This document shows positions 25,738 through 42,300 of a DNA stretch of 64,000 nucleotides, piece by piece (within the stretch, counting starts at the first letter, position 1; every line of letters begins with the position of its first letter). The stretch is from Strongyloides papillosus (lineage: Eukaryota > Nematoda > Chromadorea > Rhabditida > Strongyloididae): positions 3,348,001-3,412,000 of the forward strand of contig SRSI01000050.1 of the NCBI GenBank assembly GCA_005656395.1, given 5' to 3'. Both the position numbers and the translations under genes were made by a program. The notes beneath the pieces were generated by a model. It saw only the letters and a list, made by a program, of their open reading frames with translations. It was not told where the DNA came from and searched no databases.

Positions 25738-25750
25738 AGAAAAAACTACT
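25738..25750 (+). promoter_or_regulatory. Splice or trans-splice acceptor before ckk-1 ATG
   Basis: ATTGTTTTCAG ends at 25739, 11 bases before the ATG at 25751. It may receive a spliced leader or a cis exon from the GC-richer patch upstream. Confidence 0.5.
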
Positions 25751-29492
<3,742 letters not shown>

Positions 29493-30160
29493 CTATTTGT
29501 TTGTATTTATTTATAATTTTTAATGTCATATTGTATATTGCAACAATTATAAAGAAAAAAATCATGTTTTATGTGTTGTTGACTTCATAAACAACTACTC
29601 TTTTCCTTTTTAATCATTATATGATCATATTTGTCATTACAATAAAGACTTTGTTAAATATGAGAAATAAAATAATTATATATTTATTAAAAATTCTTTT
29701 TTTTATTAATCGTATACCATTTTAAGCTCTTGCTAAATATCTTTAAGCGTGACAAGAATTTTTAAATTTCTTTAAAATATTAAAATCCAGCTATTAAACG
29801 TATTAGTTTGTAAATAGATTCTGACTTAACATTCTTTTTTTTTATCATTTTAATATAATGTTAAAGTAATTTCTTTTTTCTATCTTTAAAACATGCATTG
29901 TTTAAGGGTAATATTTACTCTATTGATTTTCACTAACAAAATAAATAATATCTTTTTGTAATATTTAAAATAATAAGTGTGTTTGCATTTTTTTTACCAT
30001 ATATAAATTTACCTCAACTTAATATAATAATAAATATTTTCATTGAAATCTTTTATGTACACCGATGATAATTGTAATATAAATTTACATTTTATGAGGG
30101 ATAAATTTTATCTGTTTATTTTAATCAATATATCCTCTATATCTTTTAATAATTTGACAT
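29493..30160. other. Intergenic, nothing recognised
   Basis: About 0.7 kb of AT-rich sequence after ckk-1. AATAAA near 29640 is far from the stop codon. No coding or RNA feature was supported. Confidence 0.5.
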
Positions 30161-30190
30161 TTAGATAGTAGCTTATTTTGTCGTAGAGAT

Positions 30191-30493
30191 ATGCCGTCTC
30201 TACCGAATTTAAACTCTACTGAAACAGTTACCTCAACTACTCTAGGTCCAATTTCAAATGTGACATATGCCTATAATAATGGGCCAATGTTCCAGAATGA
30301 TTCTCAAAGATTCGCACTATTTTTATGTTGCACAATTATCGGCATTGGTGCATGTCTTTATCTTACATTGGCAGCAATAAGAGATCATAGAATTAGACAA
30401 GAAAATAACACGACATACGAAACGAGGAATACATTACCAGGATACGCTGAAAATGACGATGTCGGGAGGGCAAAAGAAAGATTTAAGAGATGA
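30191..30493 (+). CDS. Small single-pass membrane protein, 100 aa
   Basis: A one-exon frame of 100 residues. The first 40 residues are Ser/Thr/Asn-rich with sequons NST, NVT and NDS. One hydrophobic segment (about 41-63, FALFLCCTIIGIGACLYLTL) is followed by basic RDHRIR, so the N-terminus should face outward. The short tail is charged. No signal peptide and no known family. An acceptor-like ACATTTAG lies about 25 bases before the ATG. Coding status is supported by less AT-rich composition and codon pattern compared with flanks. It may be a neuronal or secretory-pathway accessory protein, but nothing in the sequence decides this. Confidence 0.6.
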   Translation: MPSLPNLNSTETVTSTTLGPISNVTYAYNNGPMFQNDSQRFALFLCCTIIGIGACLYLTLAAIRDHRIRQENNTTYETRNTLPGYAENDDVGRAKERFKR

Positions 30494-31850
30494 AATCCAT
30501 TAAATAATCTTGCTCAATCCTCAGAATGACATTTTTTAAAAATTTTATATTAGTGTACATATTAAATTAATATATTTGTATGATATCACTTTAAAATGTT
30601 TCTAATAAAATATGTAATATGTGACTTTATCATTTGAAATTCTTTTCATACATTACTTTCATAAAAAGGGAATTAATAGTAACTTAAAGATCAATCTTTA
30701 TTTTTTCTAAGTACCAATTTTTTTAATAAACTTATAAATTGCAAAAAAAAGATAAAATTGTGGGTAAATTGGAAATATTATATTAACATTCCGTTCCAAC
30801 ATTAAATACTCCCATATACATATAATTTATAATGAAACAATTTTGAAGATCTGCAAAATTTTTACTAATACCTAAAAGGGGGTAATAAATGGTGTTGTAA
30901 TTATTTGTTCAAAAAAGTGTTGCTGTTTATTATAATATATAATAAAGTGGGATGATTTTAAGCTATAAATTATACTCTCGATCAAAATTGGTAGAAAATT
31001 TTAATATTTTATATTGTTTCAATCTTGTTTAAACTACAAATTCAAGGGTGTTTTATTTTTTTATTTCAGAGGTATGTTTTTGATTGGGGTAAGATTGAAA
31101 TTCAAATTCATTTACAACACACAAAAGAGTTACACTTTTTAAAACACTTATCAAAAGTGAACGATAATAAATAAGAAAGTTTTTAAATTTATCTATTTAG
31201 TATTTAAATAGTAACCACTTTGGTTTTTTTTACTGACATTTTGATAAGCACGACATTTTTAAACATTGATGTATATATATATTTATATATTATATAATTA
31301 GAATATTTTAAATAAGGTAAACTTTTTTTTATTAAGCTTCAAGCTATAGTAAAGATTGGAATGTTAAACAAAAATCAGATACCCATTATTATACTAACAA
31401 ACATATAGTTTTTTTTAGTTTGATGTTAGCCGAATCTGTCTCAAAAACTTGATTTTATGTAAACTCTATCTATTAGTCCTTAACATATCTTTATACATTT
31501 TATATTTATTAGAATTAATTATCACTGATTCCGATTTCTTTTAATGTTAAATATATTTGAAGTTCAAAGGTGGTGAGATAATGAGGAGGTAAAGAAGAGG
31601 TAAAAATCTAATATTAGAAACGTGAAGATGAAATATTTTGTTAGGCAAATATTAAAAATGTTACTTAAGTGTTGAATTAACGTGAATCAAATTATTAATA
31701 AATTTTTTGAATTTGTTCAATTTTTTTAAGGATAATTTTAGTTTGAAAAATTATTTTTACTAAAATACAAAGCACAAATTTTAATATACATATAAAATTT
31801 TTTCTCTTTATTCTATATAAGATTCATATATTATATGACAAACATATTCG
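30494..31850. other. Intergenic, nothing recognised
   Basis: About 1.35 kb of AT-rich sequence with a TA-rich run near 31270-31300. AATAAA-like sites occur near 30604. No open frame or RNA gene was supported. Confidence 0.5.
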
Positions 31851-32461
31851 ATGGTTTATTTTAAAATATTTTTAAATACTATTATTTTTTTAATTGGTAT
31901 TGTAAATCTTACACATCCAAATGCAGCAGAACATTTATTTAGAAGTAAAAGTGTTACTAAAGTGAGGCGAGTTAGGTCGGATGGTGGTTTTGATCCATTG
32001 AATGCTCATGGTGGTGTTTTTCGTAAATTGGATTTGAGTAAGGATGAGTTGCGACTGATAAGTGAATATCATGCATTGACGGAGTATGGTAAAATTATTG
32101 ATCTTCTAGAATCGAAGATCCTCGATTCTGAGGATATGAGGAGTAAAGAGAAGATAAATTTATTGAAGATTATTCATAGGATGAGACCACCGAAGTCCGT
32201 CAAGCATTTATTAACTAAAAATGACAAACATAAGGTATGTTATTTTAGTGATAATGTTTTCCATTATTATATAATTTTAATAAATAAATTCTTATTTAGA
32301 TGAAACACCATTACCATAAACAGGAGATTGGCCAAGCAATGGATATAGTCTTAAGGAGATTAGATGAGCAAGACCCATCAACGAGACGTGAGATTGTTGA
32401 TTATTTTGGTTTAGGAAAACAGGATCCAAAAAACAAAGAAACAAGGAGTGCTGAAAGATGA
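31851..32461 (+). CDS. Secreted helical protein of unknown function, 181 aa
   Basis: Exons 31851-32234 and 32300-32461 (65-bp intron GTATGT...TATTTAG, phase 0) give 181 residues. A signal peptide covers about residues 1-26 (MVYFKIFLNTIIFLIGIVNL). The mature part is charged and helix-rich, with basic clusters (KVRRVRS) and no Cys. The second exon (MKHHYHKQEIGQAMD...) continues the same character and ends in KNKETRSAER. Read-through of the intron would give a 150-aa form with a hydrophobic tail (the frame stays open to 32303), so the spliced form is preferred. No family was recognised; small secreted helical proteins are common in nematodes. Confidence 0.7.
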
Positions 32462-33865
32462 AACAAACAATTATTTTTTAACGATACACGCATACTAGTA
32501 TTTACCAACTTTTTCAAATGATTTATGACTTAAAGAAGAAGTATTACAAAGATGAGTGCTAATTTTTTAATTGGTATTTTGATCGTTAGTTTGGTGGCAT
32601 TTTCTATTCTTAAAATCGGTGATATTTCTAGAAAAGAATTTAATTATCATACAATTTCTTTCAACTAAACATATATATATTAATATATACATTGAAGAGT
32701 TATATAATTTTCTATATATAAAACAAATTTTTGTCTATATTTCTATTGTTTATACATACATTAAATGTAAAATAAATTTTATACAATTATTTTGTAGTGT
32801 ATATTTTTTTCATATCTATTTATGAGTTAAATGTTGATTTTTTTTAATGATTCATCTGAAGATTCTATTATTAATGCTTGTTCTCATGATTAATCATCTA
32901 TTTTAATGCCTTAAAAGAATGATTCAAAAAGTTTGTAAGGATGTCCATTCTCAAACATTAAGTTTAATAAAACAGTAGAAGCTTCCTTTCTTTAAACATT
33001 ACTTCTAGCTTTTCCAGGAAGTAATTTGAAGTTACTGTTTTTTTTAAAGCGTTCATTATCGTAAAACAAAGCTGTCATTAAATATATATAAAGGAAATAG
33101 AATAAATATAATTTGTTCATAATAAAAAGTTTTTTTGCACCTTCTGTCCTATGTATAAATATTTACATGTTGTAGTACCTCTTACATCAAGTAAAAAAAG
33201 AAGTTGGGATATATTTATTTTATTTAAGAAAACTTTTATTTATGTATATTTTTTTGCACTATCCTAATGTTTATTGAAGGACATTTTATCTAATAAATAT
33301 ATCTTTTAAATATTTATTTGTTAATCTGTTAGATTGTGTAATGGCATTTAGGTATGTCATTAATGATGATGGTAAGGATGAATTAATGAAAGAATTAATT
33401 TATTTTATATGATTTCTATGAATATTTTTAACTTTCCCCTCTTTTTACAACTATATATGTATTAGAAATCGTATAATTAGATGTTTTTTTTTTATATTTT
33501 AAATGATTTTTGTTTTTGTGTTTTCCCATAATTGGCACGCCCTCTCCACAATCTCCACCTAATTAATCAAAGTTATTACATTTTAAATTATGAAATCAAA
33601 AGTATTATAAGAATGAATAAGAATAAAATATTATGTCGATGAATATTATTATATAACATTTATGATAGTTTATAGTATGTTTACGATATGATTAAACTGT
33701 CAGTGATTATATTTATACTTCAACAAGATTGTTTTCCATTTCATTTTATATTTAAATTAAAAGAATATCTCTATTACAAAAATAATCATTCTTTTATAGA
33801 TTAAAGATTTGTTGATAAGATATTTTAATATTTTATATTTTATGAGGAGATCATATTGAAAACTG
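32462..33865. other. Intergenic, nothing recognised
   Basis: About 1.4 kb of AT-rich sequence between the secreted-protein gene and the Fringe-like gene. A 68-codon frame at 32619-32825 is Ile/Tyr/Lys-driven and looks like chance. No RNA gene was seen. Confidence 0.5.
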
Positions 33866-34929
33866 ATGAATTTTCTGTATATTTTTACTATTGTATATTT
33901 TAAAACTATAACTATTATACTAACACTACCAATATTGAATTATAACACTATTCCTGATAATTTTTTGACGATAACTGTTAAGACTACATCTAAAAATTAT
34001 GATACAAGAGTCCGGGATATTTTAGATACGTGGTTTAAGAAATTACCAAACAATATATGGTTTATCACAGATTTGGATGATGATCAGATATCAACATTAT
34101 CAGGAAATCACCTGATACCAACGGAATGTGGTATGGAGCATAAAATTAGTGATCTTGTATGTAAGATGGAGAAAGAATTAGAAGTATTTACATATCAAAA
34201 TTCTTTGTAAGTTTAATTTTGTTTTTATAACAATATTCTTTTCTAGATGGTCATGCCATTTTGACGATGATAACTATGTTAATATTGAAAAATTAGTAGA
34301 ACTCCTTCAAACATTCAATCCAAGTTTACCATATTTTTTTGGTAAAAGAAGCATTAAAAACCCATTGTATATTAATAATTTCGATTTAAAATATGCTACT
34401 GGTGGTGCTGGTTTCTGTATAAGTAACGGTATCCTATCAACGATAGAGAAAGATATCAAATATGGACGGTACCTTGATGTAGCATTTGATAATAGGCTCC
34501 CAGATGATATGGCATTCTCTTATTTTTTAGGTAAGTAATTTGAAACGGGTCATTAATTTTCTTTAAAAATCAATCTCTTTGGCGTTGTGTTATATATCTA
34601 GAAGTCAATGATTAAAATTTTCGCATACTAAACTTCATTTCACACATCATTTAAATTAATTACATCTCTAATGACTTTTTGTTTTTCCAGAATACAATTA
34701 CAATTTTCCATTAACAGTTATCGATGGTTTTCACTCACACCTAGAGATGGAATCAAGTATACTAAATCCAGATGATGAGATATCATTTTCTTTTAATGAT
34801 ATGGATGATACAAATCAGCGAGTTAAGATTATTATACCTGATTATTGTGTCTTTCCAAATGATAAGAGATTTATGAGAGCTTTACATTGTCTTGTTGAGG
34901 AGAAGAGACGTAGGAAGATGGAGAATTAA
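33866..34929 (+). CDS. Fringe-family beta-1,3-N-acetylglucosaminyltransferase
   Basis: Exons 33866-34206, 34247-34530 and 34691-34929 (introns 40 and 160 bp) give 287 residues. Fringe enzymes act in the Golgi and add GlcNAc to O-fucose on EGF repeats, notably of Notch. A hydrophobic N-terminal segment (about 3-24) fits a type II signal anchor. Family landmarks in order: ITVKTTSKNYDTRVRDILDTW, the metal-binding CHFDDDNYVN (Asp120-122), ATGGAGFCIS, LPDDMAF, PLTVIDGFHSHLE, and a C-terminal RALHC. These match the insect and vertebrate Fringe order closely. The protein is shorter than vertebrate Fringes, mainly at the N-terminus. EGF modules in the neighbouring DIG-1 gene are possible targets in principle, but adjacency is not evidence of that. 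All catalytic landmarks are present. Confidence 0.9.
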
Positions 34930-35715
34930 TTTTCAAAGAAGTTTTTTAGTAATAAAGAACTTAAGGATATATTTCTAGTGATTAATAACTAATATTTTTG
35001 ACATTTAACTGTACAATATCATACTAACTAGTCTTTAATAATAAATGTTCACACCTCATATTTATAACAAAGTTTCTATTGTCATGGAGGAAAGTATAAA
35101 ACAATATATATGTAGTAAAAAAGGAATCTTACATAATTTTATGGGACATTAACGATCCTAATTCTGGTTGAATTTTTCATAATGCCTTTGTAAACATTGA
35201 AATATTGTATAATGTTTTGACATAACATGTTTTATTAATGTATATGATTAAAGGGATACCGATTCCTTCGAGTAATAATCAATTAACGTTTCATTATATA
35301 ATATTACTTTTTATGTGTATAATTAAATTGAATAATAATTAAGCAATTTAACTGTCACTTTATGTGTTATGTGCAAAAGTTTTGACGTTTTTATGCGTTC
35401 TTTTGAAGTGTTAATTAAATAAATATTTTATGGCCTGGAAGGTAATAAAAAACGCTCTTTTTTTCCTGTGAAAAATGTATATATTTAAATATTCTTCTCA
35501 TTAAAAAAGTACTGAAACTACATGTTATGTGTGCGAAAAATGCACTCTTATTATTTATTGATCTCCTAGATTTCAGAATCTGTCTCTAAAGTTTTCCATG
35601 TGAATAGATTCCAACATGCTCTACCATAATTTAGAAATTTTTTTCCAAAGTAGAGAAAACTAAAGTCAAGTGCAAAAATTTGCAATCTATTGAAATAATA
35701 ACCGGAGGCAATCTA

Positions 35716-35746
35716 ACACACATACAAATTTAATATGTATGTGTGT
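35716..35746. repeat. Perfect 11-bp hairpin
   Basis: ACACACATACA pairs with TGTATGTGTGT around a 9-base loop. It lies between two convergent genes, about 670 bases beyond the dig-1 stop. Confidence 0.6.
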
Positions 35747-36091
35747 CATCATTTTGTGCTAGAAACCTCAGGTATATAAGGATAAAAAAATAATTTTTTT
35801 TTCGTTTCCCTTTTCTGGATATATCGTTTTGAAAATATTAAAAATGTTAGAATCCCAAGATTAACTAATTAAGAATGTAATTAACTTAATTTACATTTAA
35901 AAAAGCAAAATATAAGCACGATATTAATCTTGTCGTACTACAATTGTCGATGTATAAAAGTTTATATAATCACCGAAATTTCCATTTGATATCCAGTGTT
36001 TAAAGAGATTTAGAGATAATATTATGTATTATCAATATAAACTTTCCACATATTAATGAAGAAATAAAAAGAAATTATTTTTTTAATAATA

Positions 36092-36097
36092 TTTATT
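36092..36097 (-). terminator. Candidate poly(A) signal of dig-1
   Basis: AATAAA on the minus strand about 300 bases after the stop codon at 36400; the first canonical hexamer found downstream of the gene. Confidence 0.4.
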
Positions 36098-36225
36098 TTT
36101 ATAAATTTAAAAGTTAATGTTAAAGCGTTTAAAGATAAAGTGTATTTTTTTAGTATTATTTTTTTTATCTAAATAAATATCGTAAGAGGAATATTGAAGT
36201 AGATTAATGAGTGCTACATAGTACC

Positions 36226-36254
36226 AACTTTATAGAATTCACCACTATAAAGTT
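36226..36254 (-). repeat. Perfect 10-bp hairpin in the dig-1 3' UTR
   Basis: AACTTTATAG and CTATAAAGTT form a 10-bp stem with a 9-base loop, between the stop codon and the candidate poly(A) signal. Confidence 0.5.
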
Positions 36255-36399
36255 TCTCATTACACTTCCCCTCACAATATAGATAATATTATTTGTTATA
36301 ACTATTAAAAAGAATTAATTAGCATAAAAATGAAGTTTTTTGATTTTCAAAGACATTGGATAATATTATTTTCGTTATTATAACACATCTTTTCACTTT

Positions 36400-39300
36400 T
36401 TATAAAAGCCATTTAAGAGCTTTCTTGACCATTGCTGGCATCTGACTCCACTCAAAGGTTATCTTTTGATTTTTATCGTGACTCTCAATAACTGTCTTAT
36501 ATTTAATTGGTTTTGTTTTATCGATAACTCCAGTTGGGGCCATTAAACCATTTTTGGCTGCTGACTGAGCATTGGCATGAAGGTATTGTGCTAACATTTC
36601 TGTTATTCTATCGAAACTACTATTTATAGATATACATTTCTTTGGATCGGCAGGATCTCTTGTCATACCATGTGGACAGGCACAATAGAAGTCTCCTGGT
36701 GTATTTACACAACCGTGTGAACAACCACCGTTTTGTTGAAGGCATTCATTAACATCTAGAAGGAAAAAAATTAATATTTATATAATACAATAAATAATAT
36801 GTGTGAAAAATGGGGAGATTTATTAATTAAATCACACATTCTAAATAAAAACTTACCATAACATTGGCCTTTGTTGTAATAATAACCACTTGGACATAAA
36901 CCACGATGACTTTGAATCCTACATGGGCAATCATCAGGCTTAACATTTGGTGGTAATGTTCCAATAGGACTAAAGGTATGTTCATACAATTGAAGATCAC
37001 ATGGTGATGGGGCAGTAACTTCACCCTCATTATTACAAGTACATTTACATTTATCAGGAAGTGAAGTATCTAGAGTATGTTCAAAATCATCTGGAGCCAT
37101 TGTGTCTCTGTCAATGTGTACGAAATTACAATTAGCTAAGTTGTATTTTAGATCTTCTCTCTTGCTTTGGTCACTTGTAAATACACAGACATAATAGTTG
37201 TTGTCAGTTGGGAGATCCTCGATTTTTTTACCGAAACCGTCTTTACATGTGGCATTTGTTGATAACCAGTTTTTCAATGGAATAGTTACATCAGGAGAGT
37301 ATTTGATTACGTATTTTTGTTTATCATTAGTACAACAAATCCAAGATACTGATAATGAGTTTGGTGATGTACCGACGACACTGATGCGTGATGGTTTGTC
37401 TTCTTGAGTCTTAGGAATTCCTTTGTCTTCCTTGTGAATGATCTTTTTCTTACCATTAGTCGTGTCTTGAGTTTTGATAGCTTCACAAATAGCAAATGAA
37501 GTCCATGATGTAAACAATTTCTCAACATTCTCCCATTCAGAAAGGTGAATAACTCTTGTAGGTGAGTTACCAGATATCTTTGTCAACAAATCAGATGATG
37601 GATTTCTAAGAGAGATTGAAACAATATTATGAAGGAAATCATAGGTAGCAAATTCAGCTGGTGGTAATGGATCATCCATAGATGTACCATCAGATGAGAT
37701 AACAATCATAACTTTAGTTGTACCAGAGATAGCGTTCTTAGCTGCTTCCATTGTAGCTTCATCAATACCAAGACCGAGTTGTGGTGATGAGAAATCGTTT
37801 GGTTCTTGAGTTACTAAGGATAATTCATGAGATAATGATTCAATATCTAAACCTAATTTTCTATCTTGAATACCTTTGCTGTTGACAGTAATTAAGTTAG
37901 TTACAGCCATCATTGGTGTTGCTTCGAATTTATCGTAGTAGAAGTTGATCAATGATTTAATTGTATTCTTGAAGTCATTTTCTTCACTACGTGATGTTGT
38001 ATCGATAACTAATGAGAAGAAGAATGGTCTGATGATGCCATCTTTACATAATGGTGTTGGTTTCAATGATCTTGTTGTTCTGATGCTTGGTGTTTTTGTA
38101 ACATAAGCATCAACATCAGCATCTTCAACATGATCAGTTGATCTCTTTGTTGTACTTGATCTATGAATACCATCAGTTTCCTCTTTAACAACAATACTAC
38201 TACATAAAGCTTTATTAATCTTTTCTATTCCTTCAGTACGGAATTGATCAACATCATCAATACTCAATAATCTATCATGAGAATATTCTTTTCCAACAAT
38301 TCTTCTCAAACTACTTAATTGATCATCATCAGGATTGATGGCGAGTGCAAATATCTGTGAACCATATGTTTCTCTTAAATCATATGCAGCACCAATGGTA
38401 TTACCTCTGTTTTTACCAGTTGTAATAAGTAAAATAACATTAGGAATATCTTTACGTCCATGTTCAGAAAGTTGTACTCTTGCTGCATCGAAACCTTTAA
38501 GTGCTATTGGTATACCACTTTCTTTTTCTAAGTCCTTGAATATTTGTAATATCTCTTCTTTATCTTGATAATGTCCTAATGATACTGGTACATTAACTTT
38601 ATCAGAATATTGAATAAATCCAATACGTACAACATCAGGAGCCATATCTAAATACTCATCAATCAATGTTCCAAGACCATCCTTGATCTTTTCATAGGTA
38701 ACAGCATCAACATTATCTGAAGCATCGAGAAGGACAATGAAATCTAAAGCGAAATCAATCTTATCACATTTCTTTTGTTCATAATAAATTGGTGCAATTG
38801 TATAACTTGGTTTTCTGGTTGGCCATGGAATGTTTTCATCATCAACAACTCTTGGTGAATATCTACAAATATCATCAGCAATAACTCCAAGATCAGTTGG
38901 TTTGGTATTCTTCCATCCATTAACCTTAACAATACGTCTTTCATTACCCTCTCCAACTAATTTACGGTCCTCCTCATAATCTCCATTATTTGAGACAACG
39001 TAAATGTTTGTTCTGGTATTTTCACGGAGTTGTTTGGCAGGTGTTGTTATATCAGTAGCTGATTTACCATTCTTGAATATAATGGCAACATGTGGAACAT
39101 TTTCATTTTGTTCAATTACAAATTCTCCAATAGCTTGTGTTAGGGCATTAGCTAAGTTATTGTCGCCTTTAAGGCGTCTTGCTTCACCTAATTTAAGTAG
39201 TAATTGTGCTTCACTATCATAATCACCGAATGATAAGGTAACTTCAGCATTCTCTCCGTATTTAAGAAGACCAACACGCACTCTATTGACATCAAGATTG

Positions 39301-42300
39301 AAATGTTCAACCAAGAAGTTCTTGGCTAATTCTTTTAATAATCTGTAATCCAAAACTTTGATGTCATTTGATGCATCATAGATAATTAATAAATTAATGT
39401 AACTGTTAACGTAACAATGTTGTGATGTTCTACTGACAGGTCCAATCATTACATGGTATCCTTTATCACCAATAGGTAATGGTGAACCATTAATACCGAG
39501 AGGGACACCGGTTTCTGAAGTTGGTATGACATTTCCATCGTGATCGGTGTAAAGTTTATCAGATGTTGTTGGCATATATTCACCATGGATATCTGTAACA
39601 GGGAATATTGGTTTACCGGTCTGGGATAATTCTAAGATTTCACCATTTGGTCCAATAGCTGGATAGACATACATACCATCATCATTCTTCTTCAATACAT
39701 TTCCATTTGGATCTAAAGGTTCATGGTTATCATTAACTGGAATAAGTTGTCCAATAGGATTAAAGAATTGTCCAGTCTTAGGATCCTTCTTCAATGGAGT
39801 ATTATCGTAACTCAATATGCTATAATTCTTATCAACAACAGGAATACCAGTTGGTACCAATGTTGTTTCATCCTCCTTAACCTCTTCAATATAATATTGT
39901 CCCATAGCATTTGTTGGGAGTACAGAACCATCTGGAGCTAATGGTCTTCCTTGATCATCAGTATTAATTGGTGTTCCCTTTTGATCAACAAATACAGTAC
40001 CTGTTTCATCTTTCTTCAATGGTACACCAAGGTGATCAACAATTTGTAATGTTTTATCGGTTGGGAGTATATCACCAGTAAGTGATGGATCATAAATGAA
40101 GTTACCGAATTTATCTTTACTCATCGGTTCACCAGTCTTCTTCAATGGAATACCGGTTGATGATGTTGGGATAGGATTGCTTTCTTCATCAATGTATCTA
40201 CCGTCAGGGGCTTGAGTAAGTGGATTTCCTTCAACATCAACGATTCTGTAGATTGGTTTTCTAGATGTATCTGTTGGTAGGATTTGTCCACTCTCATCAA
40301 TGTAAGGATAGATGTAGGCACTTGATTCATCTGTTGGTAATACCTCATCATTTGGATCTAATGGTTGCATATCTTCGTTGAATTTAATGATTTCTCCATT
40401 AGAATTGATGTAATTACCTTGATCATCCTTTTGAAGTGGTTGACCATCTGGTGATACAATGATAATTGGTTTATCTGTTGTGGTAACTGGTACAGGTACA
40501 TAAATGTAATTTCCTTTATCATCTTGTTTCAATGGTTTATCATCATGTCCAAGAGGAATACCTTCATCGGTTATCTTTATAGGATCACCCTTCTCATCAA
40601 CATACTCTCCATCATCGTTCTTTGGAAGTAATTGTCCTTCTTTATTAACAATTGGATAAACTGGTTTACCATAAGCATTTGTTGGTAATGCTTCACCGCT
40701 CTTTGGTGTTTCGTAAACATATACTCCTGGTTCATCTGTTGGGAGAGATTGTCCTGACTCACTGACTGGGACTCCTGTAATTTCAACGGTTGGTATTGGT
40801 TTTCCGGTTTCATCAACTCTAGCTCCAGTTGTTCTTGAAGTTGGGTAAAGTTGACCGTCTTCATTAACTATTGGGTAGACTGGAATTCCACTGGTATCTG
40901 TAGGTAATACTTTGCCATCACGATCAGTAGCTGGATATACGAATTGATTTGTATCTCTGGTTGGGAGGACATTGCCTTCTGGATCAAGAGGACGATCTTG
41001 AGAATCTAAACCAATTTCTTCACCAAGTTTATTGACGTATCTTCCAGTTGTAGATGTTGGTAGTGGTTGACCATCAAGACCAATAATTTCATAGACAGTT
41101 CTTCCATAAATATCTGTTGGAAGGATAGTTGCCTCTTCTTGATCGTATACGTAAACTCCTGATTCTTCTGTTGGAAGTGGTTGTCCTGTCTTACTAACAG
41201 GGATACCAGTTCCTGCTGAAGTTGGTATTGGTTTTCCAGATTTATCAACTCTTTCTCCAGTTGTTCTTGCAGTTGGGTACAATTGACCTTCAGAATCAAC
41301 AATTGGATAGACTGGAATTCCACTAGTATCAGTTGGAAGTATATTGTTTTGACTATCGGTAGCAGGATATACATATTGGTCAGTCTCTTTAGTTGGTAAG
41401 ACTCTTCCATCTGGTCCTAATGGACGATCTTTAGAGTCAAGTGGAATCTCTTCACCAAGTTTATTGATATATCTTCCAGTTGTAGACGTTGGTAGTGGTT
41501 GACCGTCAGGTCCAATGATTTCGTAAATCTTATCACCATAAATATCAGTTGGTAATGCTTTACCGGCCAAGTGTGGAGCTTCGGCTCTGTGAGTTGCATC
41601 CTCTTCAGTCTTGTAAACGTAATTACCTCTGTTATCTTTTTGAAGCAATTGGTTATCTGGACCAATTGGAATACCATCATCAGTAGTTTTGATAACATTT
41701 CCTTCTTTATCAACGAAGTTGCCTTCTCTGTTCTTTGGAAGTAACATTCCGCTTTCATCAACGATTGGGTAAACTTTCTTACCGTAAATATTTGTTGGAA
41801 CAACTCCTGGTGTTATTGGTGTTTCATAGATGTATGATCCAGTTCTATCGGTTGGAAGTGGTGTGCCAGTATGATCAACAGGGATTCCGGTTTTGTAAGC
41901 AGTTGGTATTGGTTGTCCGGATTGATCAACTCTAGCTCCTGTTGTTCTTGATGTTGGGTACAATTCTCCATCGGAATCAACAATTGGATAAACTGGAATT
42001 CCGCTAGTATCAGTTGGAAGAATATTATTATCACGATCAGTAGCAGGGTAGACATATTTACCTTCATCATCAGTTGGTAGAACTTGTCCATCTGGGCCAA
42101 TTGGACGTCTAGTAGAATCAAGTGGAATTTCCTTTCCAAGTTTATCAACGTGTCTTCCAGTAGTACTTGTTGGTAATGGATGACCATCTGGTCCAATGAT
42201 TTCATAGACTTTCTCACCATAGACATCAGTTGGTACACCAATGTGTTCTGGAGATACTTCTGGTTTGTAAACATAATTACCTTCATCATCCTTCTCCAAA

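Larger units (their letters stand above)
34930..36399. other. Intergenic between convergent Fringe-like and dig-1 genes, with hairpins
   Basis: No gene seen. 36.1-36.4 kb is probably the dig-1 3' UTR. Two perfect hairpins occur (35716-35746 and 36226-36254). The rest is AT-rich and featureless. Confidence 0.5.

Noticed and set aside
32619..32825. 68-codon frame
   Set aside because: Low-complexity Ile/Tyr/Lys translation of AT-rich DNA.
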